Positions 13,085 to 22,927 of a DNA stretch of 64,000 bases are shown piece by piece (positions within the stretch are counted from its first letter, which is position 1; each line of letters starts with the position of its first letter). The DNA lies in the NCBI GenBank assembly GCA_013399855.1, contig VXAY01002248.1:365566-429565 (forward strand). Direction: 5' to 3'. The notes beneath the pieces are model-generated. The model saw only the letters and a program-made list of their open reading frames with translations. It searched no databases and was not told where the DNA came from. This DNA is from Oxyruncus cristatus. Taxonomy: Eukaryota > Chordata > Aves > Passeriformes > Cotingidae. Made by a program: the position numbers and the translations under genes.

Positions 13085-13360
13085 GGGAGGGAAAAAAACC
13101 CACACATAGCAGCTTCAGCTTGATGTTGGTTTTACAACCTCATTTTGGGGGAAAAATAACTTCACAGTTTAACTGCAGATTAAATCTGATCTGATTCCAC
13201 TCTAATCATCTCATTAGAGGCAAATGAACATAAATTGTGAATCAACTTGAAAAGAAGGGTGTGGGAAGATTTATGACAACTCCTCCCATCGTTACACTAT
13301 AGACACAAACATTAACCAAAATATGGGAAAAAAGGAAGCACTGAGCACTGTTTTAGGGCT

Positions 13361-13422
13361 TTGTTTAACCCTTTTCAAATCAAATGAAAAGTTGTTTAAC
13401 CCTTTTCAAATCAAATGAAAAG
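13361..13422. repeat. perfect 31-bp tandem duplication
   Basis: The unit at 13361-13391 (starting TTGTTTAACCC, ending AAATGAAAAG) is repeated without a mismatch at 13392-13422. Two perfect copies imply a recent duplication. The unit contains CTTTTC...GAAAAG, which can fold into a weak hairpin. Confidence 0.97.
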
Positions 13423-15494
13423 TCACAATTTCATTTGAGAGCTGTTGAGAGCAGTTTTCAAATAAAAGAATTGAAAAATGTCAAACTAAAGAGATAGGAC
13501 CCACTTTTCTAAGTGTCATGTTCGAAACCAAGTGGAATACGTTGTAACACTAACGGGGGATATTTTTTGGGACTAAGGATAGTTTGGTGTGATGTCTGCA
13601 CTCAGTTCCAGACCATTGTAATTTATCTGAAACATTTCTAGATGCTTACGTAACTATAAAATTTTTGTATTTCACATATTCTGCATTTGTTGACATTTTA
13701 TGTGCATGATAATTTTATGATCTGGCAGAGGACAGCTCAGCTTCAGCTTCAAAGCTACATGTGATTCTTAACAGAAAATACATTTCCTCCCTCTAGTCCC
13801 ATTTCTATGCTTTGAAAAGAAACTTGTTAAGTGTATGTTACCTCATATATAGGTTTCTCTTGGTCCACTATAAACATTTACCTCAGCTTACAATATACAT
13901 ATGCAACAAATTGAAGCAACACTAAACCCAGAATAAATTGCTTGATGGATTTATAATGGGTTATTCTTTTACTGCTTCATAGAAGTCCTATATGACATAT
14001 GCTTATTACATGAAGATGTGTTTCTTTTTTTTCCCCAAACATTTGTTCATGTCAGGTATTTTCCTTGCCTTTAGTCCTACAACAAATGTTACAGAAAACC
14101 AAGTAGAACAATTGCACAGCAACTCTTGTTCAATATTTGCAGACCTAATACAAAAATTTTCAGGAATGGGATGCAGCAGGCAGTTGGAACGAGGGAGTAG
14201 CAAGGGGTGGAGTACGTAGAGGGCAGGCAAAAACTCCAGAAAATAATTGCTAACAATTGCTCTCAGTGTGTATTGACTGCATGAGAAATGAAAGGCCTGT
14301 GCATCAATCACCTTTCGAGGAATACAAAGAGAGGAACCTTGACACAATCATAGCTATGCTGTTAAAATTATTATTGTGCTGTAAAACATATAGGGTCCTG
14401 GGCTTCCCAAATACAAACATATTAAATTTCTATTCTTTTACCTTGTTACTAGAAATTGCTGAATGACGTTACCTGAAATTTCACCTAATATAAACAAAAT
14501 AATTAACTCGGACAAAGGTACACACTAAGCAAACAACAACAACAACAATGACAACAAAGAAAGTCTGAATTGGTAAAAAATAATATATTACTGATACTAC
14601 TGAAACCATAACTACAGTACTTTTTTTTGTAACAAAATGTGATGTGGAACCTCATTTAGCTTTAATGTCACCCAGACTCTCTAAAATTTGCTATCAAATT
14701 TCCATTTGCATGGCATGGCAGAAATCTCTAGAAACTCATCAGAGATACTCTATCTAATACTGTAGCTTCTTGAAATTAAAAAAAAAAACAAACAACAACA
14801 AAAAAAACCAAACAAAAAACAACTTTGAAAAAGACATTTAATTTAATTAACAGAGATCATAGGACAAACACATACAGTTTATATTTTATATTAAATATGA
14901 AAACACAACAACTATTTAAATTTCTGTTTGTGAATTATAATTTTGATTGTGATTTTACAGTTTACCTCATCCTTCCAATGAAAATAATCCAGCCTTAGGA
15001 AACATTCACATTCAACTATCTGTCCAAGGAAAAATGCCTACATACTTTGATCAATAAAAAGCAGGGTCCAAAGGGTCATGAAGAACCATTGTGTTCCCAA
15101 ATTAATAAGAAAGACGTTCATTTCTGCAGGACTGGCCATCTTAGAAGATTGTCTCCAGTGCACCTTAGAGACCTCAGTTTCAGGCTGGCTTGATCCTAAT
15201 TGAATTGCCTTTGCTGTAGAGTGTAAAAAACAAAGCCTCAGAGAGTTTCCCAGACAGAGAGAAAGAGGTGAGTGAAGGGAATCCATGATACCTGCTCAAT
15301 AAAAAGTGGTCATTTAACTCCGGCCTGAGACATTTTTTTTAAAAAAAGGGAAAAAAAAGAAAGATTTATTGACCTCTGGTGGTAGATTTCTCAGAAATGT
15401 GTCATTTTTATGTGCATTAAATATAACACATAATAGTATGTAATAACAACAGAGTTACTATAGGACCTTATTCTTACCTAACTCTTCTCATTAC
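13423..15494. other. unique intergenic sequence
   Basis: No gene. A-rich low-complexity tracts are seen near 14534 (CAA repeats) and 14780-14822. The 113-codon minus-strand frame at 14006-14347 has a lysine run at its end and no recognisable domain. Confidence 0.5.
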
Positions 15495-15612
15495 TATGTC
15501 TCAAAGCAGCTTATTTAGAAAGTTTCCCTCCGTGCCCATGTTATGCAGAGAAGTGACTTGATCAAGAACATCGGCTAGTGGCAGAGCAGAAATTAGGCTT
15601 TGGAGCCTCTTC
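15495..15612 (-). mobile_element. MIR-type SINE relic
   Basis: TCTCAAAGCAGCTTATTTAG, GCAGAGAAGTGACTTGATCAAG, CGGCTAGTGGCAGAGCAGAAAT and TAGGCTTTGGAGCC follow the order of a minus-strand amniote MIR-type SINE (usual forms: CAAAGCGCTTTAC, AGTGACTTGCCCAAGGTCAC, GCTAGTAAGTGGCAGAGC). It is a very old repeat class and this copy is heavily mutated. The CR1 at 15655 lies at its 3' side. Alignment is by eye, so the boundaries are approximate. Confidence 0.55.
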
Positions 15613-15615
15613 ATC

Positions 15616-15664
15616 TTTTGATGTATCTTCCACACCTGGATTTTGATGTATCTTCACACCTGGA
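15616..15664. repeat. near-perfect 25-bp tandem duplication at CR1 5' junction
   Basis: TTTTGATGTATCTTCCACACCTGGA (two pieces joined at 15616-15640) is followed at 15641-15664 by the same sequence lacking one C. The end of each unit, CACACCTGGA, is CR1-like, so the duplication spans the junction between flanking DNA and the CR1 body. Confidence 0.93.
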
Positions 15665-16187
15665 GTGCTGTGTCCAGTTCTGGGCCCCTCAGTTAAGGAA
15701 GGATATTGAGGTGCTGGAGCAGATCCAGAGGAGAGCAACGAGGCTGGTGAAGGGACTTGAGCACAAGTCCTATGAGGAGAGGCTGAAGGAGTTGGGGTTG
15801 TTTAGCCTGGAGAAGAGAAGGCTCAGGGGAGACCTCATCACTCTCTACAACTATCTGAGAGGAGGCTGTAACCAGGTGGGGGTTGGTCTCTTCTCCCAGG
15901 CAACCAGCAATAGGACAAGAGGGTATGGCCTTAAACTGTGCCAGGGGAGGTTTAGGTTAGATATTAGAAAGAAATTCTTTCCAGAGAGAGTAATCAGCCA
16001 TTGGAATGGGCTGCCCAGGGAAGTGGTGAATTCTCCATTCCTGGAGGCTTTCAAGACGAGGCTGGACGTGGCACTTAATGCCATAGTCTAGTAACCACAG
16101 TGGGGTTGGATCAAGGGTTGGACTTGATGATCTCCGAGGTCCTTTCCAACCCATCTGATTCTATGATTCTATGATTCTGTGATTCCA
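15655..16187 (+). mobile_element. CR1 LINE fragment, best preserved in the window
   Basis: A 5'-truncated CR1 running from CACACCTGGAGTGCTGTGTCC to a tail of about three octamer units (GATTCTATGATTCTATGATT). It keeps an uninterrupted ORF2 end and closely matches the copy at 2121-2570. Its intact frame and regular tail suggest it is among the youngest CR1 copies here. No target-site duplication is obvious, as usual for CR1. Confidence 0.96.
15657..16091 (+). pseudogene. C-terminal fragment of CR1 ORF2 (reverse transcriptase protein)
   Basis: This is the C-terminal end of the CR1 ORF2 protein, downstream of the reverse transcriptase core. It reads without a stop for about 145 codons and ends at TAG (16089-16091), where CR1 ORF2 normally ends just before the 3' UTR. 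Landmarks are [75 protein letters not shown] and [15 protein letters not shown]. The endonuclease domain and the FADD catalytic site of the reverse transcriptase are absent because of 5' truncation. It has no promoter or start of its own; the frame upstream to 15600 runs through non-CR1 sequence by chance. No function is expected. Confidence 0.9.
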
Positions 16188-16499
16188 GACTGCAGCAGTA
16201 TGTGCAGACGTGTAGATTACACATACACGTGTACTTATCTTGACATTACATGCATATGGGGAATCAAGGAAATTGTCTGTTTTTATAACTGTTACATCTG
16301 CCAACACACATCCTCCTGGGGCACTTTTACGCAGTCTAATTCTGTACTCCTCAATTTTTGCCCTTAAATACTTTAAGGATATTTTCAGAGGTGAAAGAGC
16401 TGGTACTTCTCAGCAGTGGTAGGCAATACAGAGAAGGATGGTGGGGAAACATTACACTTTGGGAGGCTCAGTTGGGGTACTGAAAAAAGCTCTTTCCAT
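16188..16499. other. unique sequence between CR1 insertions
   Basis: Nothing recognisable except scattered ACACGTG-like alternations near 16218. Confidence 0.45.
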
Positions 16500-16648
16500 A
16501 GGTGGGTAATACCACTCTGAAACAGGTTGCACAGGGATGTTCTGGATGTTTTCAGCATTCGGCTGTGTCTGACTTCATCTTGTGTTGGTCTTAAGCAGGA
16601 GGTGAGAAGAAATGATCTCCAGATTCCTTTTAATCAACCTTTCTATGA
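16500..16648 (+). mobile_element. CR1 3'-end fragment
   Basis: CTCTGAAACAGGTTGCACAGG, GATGTTCTGGATGTTTTCAG, GTGTTGGTCTTAAGCAGGAGG and GATCTCCAGATTCC, ending in TTTCTATGA, follow the CR1 3' region. Diverged. Directly abuts a CR1 in the opposite orientation. Confidence 0.85.
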
Positions 16649-16872
16649 TCACAGAATCATAGAAGAGTTTGGGTTGAAGGGGAGCTTTAAAATTCATCCA
16701 GTCCAAGCCCTCTGCCATGAGCAGGGACACCTTCCACTAGATCAGGTTGCTCAAAGCCCCATCCAACCTGACCTTAAATAGAGGTGGGGCATTCACCACC
16801 TCTTTGGTTAACCTCTCCTAATGTTTCACCACCCACATGATAAAAAAGTACTACTCCTTTTTCTAGTGAGGG
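16649..16872 (-). mobile_element. CR1 3'-end fragment, antisense
   Basis: Opens with TCACAGAATCATAGAAGAG (complement of the octamer tail), then TTTGGGTTGAAGGGGAGC, CCCTCTGCCATGAGCAGGGACA, CTTCCACTAGATCAGGTTGCTC and a distal part that fades out near 16872. With the preceding fragment it forms a tail-to-tail pair. Confidence 0.92.
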
Positions 16873-18091
16873 ACCTGCTAAAAAGTCCTGGATGGTTGTC
16901 ATAAAGTCTGTATTCCTGATGATTCTACATTCCACCCAGACCAACTCTCATTTTGTCTCATATAACTATCCTCCATCACTGGTAGCCTTATCCCTTCTGC
17001 TGTGGTGCTATTCCAACTTCCTGTGTGCCGTTTTCAGCCATCAGTATGATGAAATGGGGTTAACATCTCCAAACAGGGAGCTACTGCATGCACAATGTGC
17101 ACCACAGTGTGCTACAGCCACCCTGGCTTGTAGTGCAGATGCCTTTGAATCAGCATCACTTCTGTCCATTGCTGAGACAAATGTTAAGAATGTCTTTCTG
17201 TATCTAGCAATTAAAACATAGCCACCAACAGGTAAGTGGTAAAGGGACTCTGAGATATGAACTGGGGGTAAAAAAAGTGTCAGTACCCAGAATTTTGTCT
17301 TGTCATGATGTGCCTGCTAAACAAAATGTCTGGAGTTCTTATGCAAGGGAAATAGCTTTATATGGGTTTGAAGGCTGAATTAGAACATTTTATAGCACAG
17401 AATGCAAATAATCAGGTAATTTACTCTGTAGTTGTACCGTAATTGCAGTGTAATTAGAATAATTACATTTTACCTGCAGGACATGCACTTATGGCATGTT
17501 GTATTTCCATTAAATATTCAACATATACATTCCAGACCAATTCGTCTTTGCTGCAGCTCTATGCTGAAGTCATCAGATGCATTACAGGGATGAATTTAGC
17601 TCTTGGTATGCTATCTTCTGCAAGTTACAATCTCATTGGAAATATTCCCATCTTCTAGAAAAGTAGTTTTTTTAGGAAAGTTTGCTGAATTGGGTGATGA
17701 AACTTGCATAGCCCAGGAGTAGTTTATCCAGACAAAGTTTTATTTCCACTCATTTGAATAACAGGCAAACTAAAAAGTACAACAACCAGGTAATCACTCA
17801 CTGCAGTGAGCAGTCGAGCAGTTCATTTCTGGCCATCGTCTCACACAGACCATACTTTGGGGTCAAGCCAAGGCCTCAACTCCAGCTGCTTTGTGCTAAT
17901 GAGGGAAGGAAAAGCAACCAAAAATCAGTCTGAAAGGAGTAACTGTAAATACTCCCTGTTGCAAGAGTGTTTTTGAGTGTCATGAGTCTGATACACTTGG
18001 CTCTCCTCCATGTGCCCTCTTCTCTTGGCATAGAGACAGGAAGAAGTCATGCCAAAAACAACAAGGCCTAGGGGACAGTGTGTAGGAGAAA
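16873..18091. other. unique sequence, possible conserved element at 17395-17525
   Basis: No gene or interspersed repeat. The part at 17395-17525 has a perfect octamer motif ATGCAAAT (17402-17409) and a close series of TAATT-type homeodomain cores, which is discussed among the findings. Confidence 0.45.
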
Positions 18092-18196
18092 GGATGAGTC
18101 AGTGGTTAGGGCAGGAATGTGGGATGCTTCAGACCTGGGTTCAGGTCCTTGCTCTGCAAAAACCTTTCCAGATGATCCCAGCCAAATCACTTATAA
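18092..18196 (+). mobile_element. MIR-type SINE relic
   Basis: GAGTCAGTGGTTAGGGCAGG, CAGACCTGGGTTCAGGTCC, TTGCTCTGCAAAAAC and CAGCCAAATCACTTATAA match, in order, the tRNA-derived head and core of an amniote MIR element (usual forms AGTGGTTAGAGCA, GACCTGGGTTCAATTCC, CTGCTCTGCCAC, GGGCAAGTCACTTAA). The tRNA B-box region (GGGTTCAGGTCC, usual GGTTCGANNCC) is still visible. The 3' part is lost. Confidence 0.7.
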
Positions 18197-18586
18197 TTAA
18201 ACCTGCAAGAAGTTCTAGAAGAGGTAACATCTAACTTCAGGCAGGTAAAAATTACCCAGACCTGTTAAGAGTTTAAAATTTCAGGATTACATATAATGAG
18301 CTTGAAGTCTGATAAACAGAGCTAGCAGCCCAAGAAGAGTGTCAATCAGCAAGAGAAAGGAACAATTTGAGCAGTATACATCCAGACGTATAAAAGTTGT
18401 TTAAAGACAGATAGAGCTATCCCAGGAGTAGAAACTATACCTTTGACAAAATACCATCTGTTCTTGGAGTAAGGAATAACACCAATGTTTTTCTACTTTA
18501 AACTTCTGCACCCCTTTTGCTCAGTCAAAACTTTTGACAAAAAAAAAAATCCAGATCTGGAAACTAACTCTGGGGTTAATAGAGAT
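18197..18586. other. unique sequence between SINE and CR1
   Basis: Nothing recognisable. Confidence 0.45.
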
Positions 18587-19092
18587 GAATCATGGAGTCA
18601 CTAAGGTTGCAAATAACCTCCAAGGTCACTGAATCCATTGAGCCATTCATCCAGAACCACCACGTTCACTACTAAGTCATATCCCCAAGTACCATATCCA
18701 CATGTATTTTGAACACTTCCAGTAATGGTGATTCCAACACATTCCCAAGCAGCCTGTTCCAATGTCTGATCACCCTGTCAGTGAAGAAATTTTTCCTAAT
18801 ATCCAATCTAAAGCTCCGTTGGTACAACCTGAGGCTGTTTCCTCTTGTTCTGTCACTTGTTACTTGGGAGAAGAGACTGACCCTCACCTCATCGCAGAGA
18901 GAGCTAAGACTCCTTTTCTCCAGGCTAAACATCCTCAGTCTGAGCTGCTCCTCATCAGACTTGTGCTCCTGACCCTCCCACAGCTCCATTGCCCTTTTCT
19001 GGACTTGTTCCAGCACCTCAATGTCCTTCTTGTTGTGAGGGGTGTGTTATGAGAACTGAAACCAGGATTGAAGGTAAGGCCTCAACAGTGGC
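18587..19092 (-). mobile_element. CR1 LINE fragment, antisense, with internal deletion
   Basis: On the reverse strand it reads from GCACCTCAATGTCC (complement) through the ORF2 end to a worn tail at 18587. The minus-strand frame 18672-19016 stays open for 114 codons: [32 protein letters not shown], then [20 protein letters not shown] and [20 protein letters not shown], as in other CR1 ORF2 ends. A block of about 15 to 20 codons normally found between SLEKRSL and the SLFSQ region is missing, which fits an internal deletion that happened to keep the frame. No endonuclease or catalytic domain is present. Confidence 0.95.
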
Positions 19093-20294
19093 CTCAACAT
19101 GCAACAGGGTAAGCAAAACCCTCAACCAAAGTACAACAAAGCCCATGACCCACTTGCTCCCTGTCTGCAGCCTTGTTGCAAGCAGTACTCAGACAAACCA
19201 TGTGGTGCTGAATGAAACCAGTTGTGACATCTAATGGTAGGTTAGTCCACGTTATATTTACCCTCCCAATTATGGAACCGAAACTGCATAAAAATGATTT
19301 TTGGCTATCAGTGGGAAACATATCACAGAGAACTCCAATACTCAGCCTATATTGGAGACACAGGAGGAAAGTATGGCCAAATGGGAGAATACCTACGTCC
19401 TGGCCATAAGGACCAGGACACTATAATTTGTTGGTCCAGTGTCTGGAGAGCTCAGATGTTTCCAAAGAGACTGGAAACATACACACTAGAGATCATGAAG
19501 ATCTCCACTTCAGAGCTGACTGCAGCTGCAACAGCTATTAATTGCAAGAATAAAAGGGAGACAGTTCTTAACAGGACAAAATCATCCTAAGCTTCTGTGT
19601 GATGTTTATCTCATGACAAGTGCTCAACTCAGTATGGAAACTTTTGCTGGGAGACACTGCTGGACCATGACATAACTTTACTTTTCTTTCTCTTCCCTCG
19701 CAATATTTTTAGTCTTCTGAGTTCATGCCTCACATTTTGCTAAATGTGTTTCTTGCTCCAGTCTCCACTGTTGCTGTCTTTGGAGGTGTCCATTCAACAT
19801 GATAATTGCCCCGTGTGTTTGCTGAAGGAGTTCCTCCAGAGCCCTTAGATCCTAGTCCTTTCTTAGTTAATTACCATGTGCCAGACACTGGAGTTACAGG
19901 GCCTCAGGGTGATCATTTTGTTGACAATGTGCAGCAATAACCATATAATCACAGCACAATTATGGAGCATTTATGGAGTTATTTGTGCTGTGTCATAGAT
20001 GAAGTTAGCAAATGTAATTTACCTCTCACCACTAGAGAGGACAGAGCCTTAAGGTCAAAGGTTGAGATCATACTAGAAACTCTGTTTTTTTTCAAACTGC
20101 TTTTATAACAATGAGTTCCCTCAAATTAACTGAAATTATGTTTGTTGGGCATCTATTTAATTTTTTTTTCTTCAACTCTAAAACCCCAGACAAAATTTGC
20201 CAACAGGAAATTAAGTTCCGTAAGATAACGAAGTAAGAAGAAGAAAAAAAATCTTCACAAAACTTCCCACAAAAAACACTTTCACCCAAATATT
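19093..20294. other. unclassified intergenic sequence
   Basis: No CR1 or LTR family that I recognise. The part at about 19190-19600 has a CATAAAAAT motif followed by AATAAAAG near 19550, an arrangement that could belong to an old LTR, but no matching ends or second copy are visible. Confidence 0.35.
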
Positions 20295-20316
20295 TTAAAT
20301 AAATAAATAAATAAAT
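20295..20316. repeat. (AAAT)n microsatellite, short
   Basis: About five perfect AAAT units. Confidence 0.85.
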
Positions 20317-20754
20317 GCATTCATACATAAAAACGTTCCCCATCAACTTCTATCTGTCTCTTGATACTAGTTATCTGTTCATATAAAACTCCTACCAGGT
20401 GCAGAGTGATTAAGAAGACCAAAAATAAAACCATTATCTATCAAACTAACATTTCCTCACATCACCTGTGGCAGTACATTGACTGCTGCCTGGATGCTCA
20501 ATCATGTCTAGTGTTCTAAGGTGACATTTTGGATAGAAGCCACTCTGTCACAGACTAGGGGGGGAACAGGGGTTTAGCAGGGTGAACACCCACGAAACCC
20601 GATGGATATGGGAAGGGGGAAAGGAAACCGACATTCGTAAAAGGTGTCATCCAGAACAGGTCAGATGGAGCAGAAGAGGGCAGGCTTTGGAAGGCTTGTC
20701 AGAAAGCAAAAATATAATTCTTACTATCACTAGGTCTTTTTTCAAAGATTGGTG
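20317..20754. other. unique intergenic sequence
   Basis: Nothing recognised; a G-rich stretch lies at 20559-20568. Confidence 0.45.
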
Positions 20755-20930
20755 TGTGTATATATATGGTAATGGGATACACAATAGATGTCTACGCATA
20801 TTGCCATATTACCATTTATACATATGCATATGTATGTTCATATGCATACAAACACACCAAACCTCCCAACATAGACCAACCCATAAATATATAAATATAT
20901 AAATGTATAAATATACAATGTATTTCCCTT
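20755..20930. repeat. AT-rich low-complexity region
   Basis: Alternating TATA, ATGCATATG and ATAAATAT motifs with several short inverted repeats; likely to fold but with no sign of a specific function. Confidence 0.7.
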
Positions 20931-21017
20931 TTCCAATAAAAGAGGATATAGGCTCTTAGACCAAATTTCATATATGGCAGCTTAGAGCAAAAATGTTTTA
21001 TTCATGAATGATGTATT

Positions 21018-21054
21018 TTTTCTTTTTTTTTTCCTTTTTTCTTTTTTTTTTTTT
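21018..21054. repeat. T-rich low-complexity run
   Basis: T runs broken by single C or pairs of C. Confidence 0.85.
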
Positions 21055-21590
21055 ATTATAAACACATAAAAATGTGAAACAATAAAAGTGATATATACCT
21101 AATAATGAGTGAGCCAATAAACCCCACCAGGCAACTTAGCTTTGGAAGTGGAAAAATTGACTTTGTATAACAAATTGCAGAATTATTAATCCTGTTTGAA
21201 ACCCTTTTTATATCAGACCATTTACTTTAATTCTTGCTACTTTCAACATTATCATACATTATGCATTTTTTCTTTGTAATTTTTTTTTTCTTTCTGCAAG
21301 TACAGTGTGCTCCCAAACTTTAAAGGGCTGGAAGCATTTTAAAGAGAAGCCTACTGGGTAAAAGAAAAAGCAAGGGATAAATTATTTAGGCCATTCTGAG
21401 GTATTCATCCCTGCAAAAACTTCCTCACAGTGGTCCCTCACAGACCACTGATGAATTAAACTTTGTGAAACCCCTGGAAGGCAAGGAAATATCACCTCCT
21501 CGTTAAGTGAGCAGAGAAGTGAAAGCGCAGAGCTATTGCTGTGTCTACAGCAGGCTGAGAAAGAAGCCTGCATCAGGGCCCTAAGCTCAC

Positions 21591-21651
21591 CAAAGTCACC
21601 CTTCCTTGTATCATCTGTCCACACAGCTGCCTGGTGAATATCCAAGGCTTC
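21591..21651 (-). other. candidate exon, minus strand, splice-bounded
   Basis: On the minus strand a pyrimidine tract ending in TTTATCATTTGCAG is followed by GAAGCCTTGG and, 61 bases later, by GACTTTG then GTGAGC, a strong donor. The segment is open in the frame beginning EALDIHQAAVW. If the donor is ignored the same frame runs to a stop at 21382. The second candidate exon upstream (21884-21928) is on the same strand but is not open in the phase required, so a coding pair is unlikely; a non-coding transcript or chance are the alternatives. Confidence 0.2.
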
Positions 21652-21883
21652 CTGCAAATGATAAAGGGGGAGAAAATATCGGGAGACCTTGTCTTAACAT
21701 GTCTTTTCAAAGAGAGATCATAAGCAGAAGCAAATATATTTAAACTAAATTGGACACTCTGACTCTAAATGTGGATTGGTCTTCAGTCAAATGGTGTCTG
21801 AGGAGAGACGAGGTGGCATTTTTTTGTAGTAAAGCCCACTTTGGTATGCCATGATTCTTCTGTGAGGAGCCTCAGCCACGTAC

Positions 21884-21928
21884 CTGGTGCTATAAACACC
21901 ATGTACGTGGGTCTGGTGGTGGGGAAGC
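21884..21928 (-). other. candidate short exon, minus strand, splice-bounded
   Basis: The minus strand reads CCTTCCCACCCATACAG, then 45 bases ending GCACCAG, then GTACGT. Both sites fit the vertebrate consensus well. The 45-base segment has a stop in phase 0 but is open in the other two. It lies 232 bases upstream of the candidate exon at 21591-21651. Confidence 0.2.
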
Positions 21929-22888
21929 CTGTATGGGTGGGAAGGTGTGTAAAGCTTCAGGTTGTGTCTCCAATATGGTGCTCTTAATGCCTGTCCTTTC
22001 TGGGAAGTATCATTATAATCAGTATTTTCCTAAAAGACAAATTTTAGATGCACAGTGTAAAAGATGATCCACTTAAAATAATCTAGAACCCGAGGTCTGA
22101 GGTCATTTGAGATCTACTGCTCCATCTGAGCTCTATGAGAGTCATATATGACTCCAAGTTGAATAAGAGTTCAACACTGAGGCTATCCAGTTTACTGACT
22201 ATAATCAAACGGCTGGCAAAAATTAGACTAATATTTTTTCTCAGGCTGTGCTTGTTAGAATCATGGCTAACAACAGGCCAAAGGCACAAATATGATGAGT
22301 GTAGTTATATCCAGCAGACGTACTTTTTTTTTTTTTATTTTTCCTCAGTAGAAAACTCCAAACTGCCCAAAATTAAGTCTTAAAAGGAAAATCTAGAGGT
22401 GTATTTCCAGTGGTAACATGCTGTTAGCTCCTGGATACTTTCCTATTCAACACCATTACCTCTCATCGTTCTGTAGTTGTTCTTTTTAATGCATAAGATG
22501 CTTGCTATGAGCAGTGACAGCAATAATATAGGGGTTTTTGCTTTTAATCCTTTTAAGCCTGCGAGACCTTAGGATTTCAAAAAAAACCCTCAGCCAATCA
22601 CAAAATTCCCATGGAATTTGATAGGACTGAGTATGAACCATAGCTTCTTTGAGTTGAGGTAAAAATATTAACTGGTTGGTTTTTGTAATTCAATATAGCA
22701 GTATGCCAAACCAGGCTAGAGCAGTAATATTTTTAGTCATTAGCAGAGCTTTTCAGTAAGATGATATGCTGTCAGTCAGCAAGCAGCTGTCAAAATGAGG
22801 CAATCAGAGTGAGGTGCTGTTTCTGTAGTGAACCTCAAAGAATGAAATCCTTAAACTCAGCTACAGAATCTTCCAGGTGTGCTTAATC
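21929..22888. other. unique intergenic sequence
   Basis: No gene or repeat recognised; one T run near 22324. Confidence 0.45.
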
Positions 22889-22920
22889 CTTTTTTTTTTT
22901 CTTTTTTTTTTTTTTTCTTT
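22889..22920. repeat. T-rich run next to the LTR
   Basis: Mostly T with single C interruptions. It lies seven bases before the 5' end of the LTR and may be part of the pre-insertion site. Confidence 0.85.
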
Positions 22921-22927
22921 CTTCTGA

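Noticed and set aside
15600..15656. Host gene start upstream of the CR1 ORF2 frame
   Set aside because: The upstream codons are MIR relic and duplicated flank that happen to be open; the frame is CR1.
19190..19600. Possible old LTR with CATAAAAAT and AATAAAAG
   Set aside because: No terminal TG/CA, no second copy in the window and no recalled family.
21382..21657. 91-codon minus frame with a GDFGELRALMQASF segment that recalls GHMP-type sugar kinases
   Set aside because: The likeness covers about 15 residues, the glycine-rich loops of the family are absent and the frame has no neighbouring exons in phase. Treated as chance.
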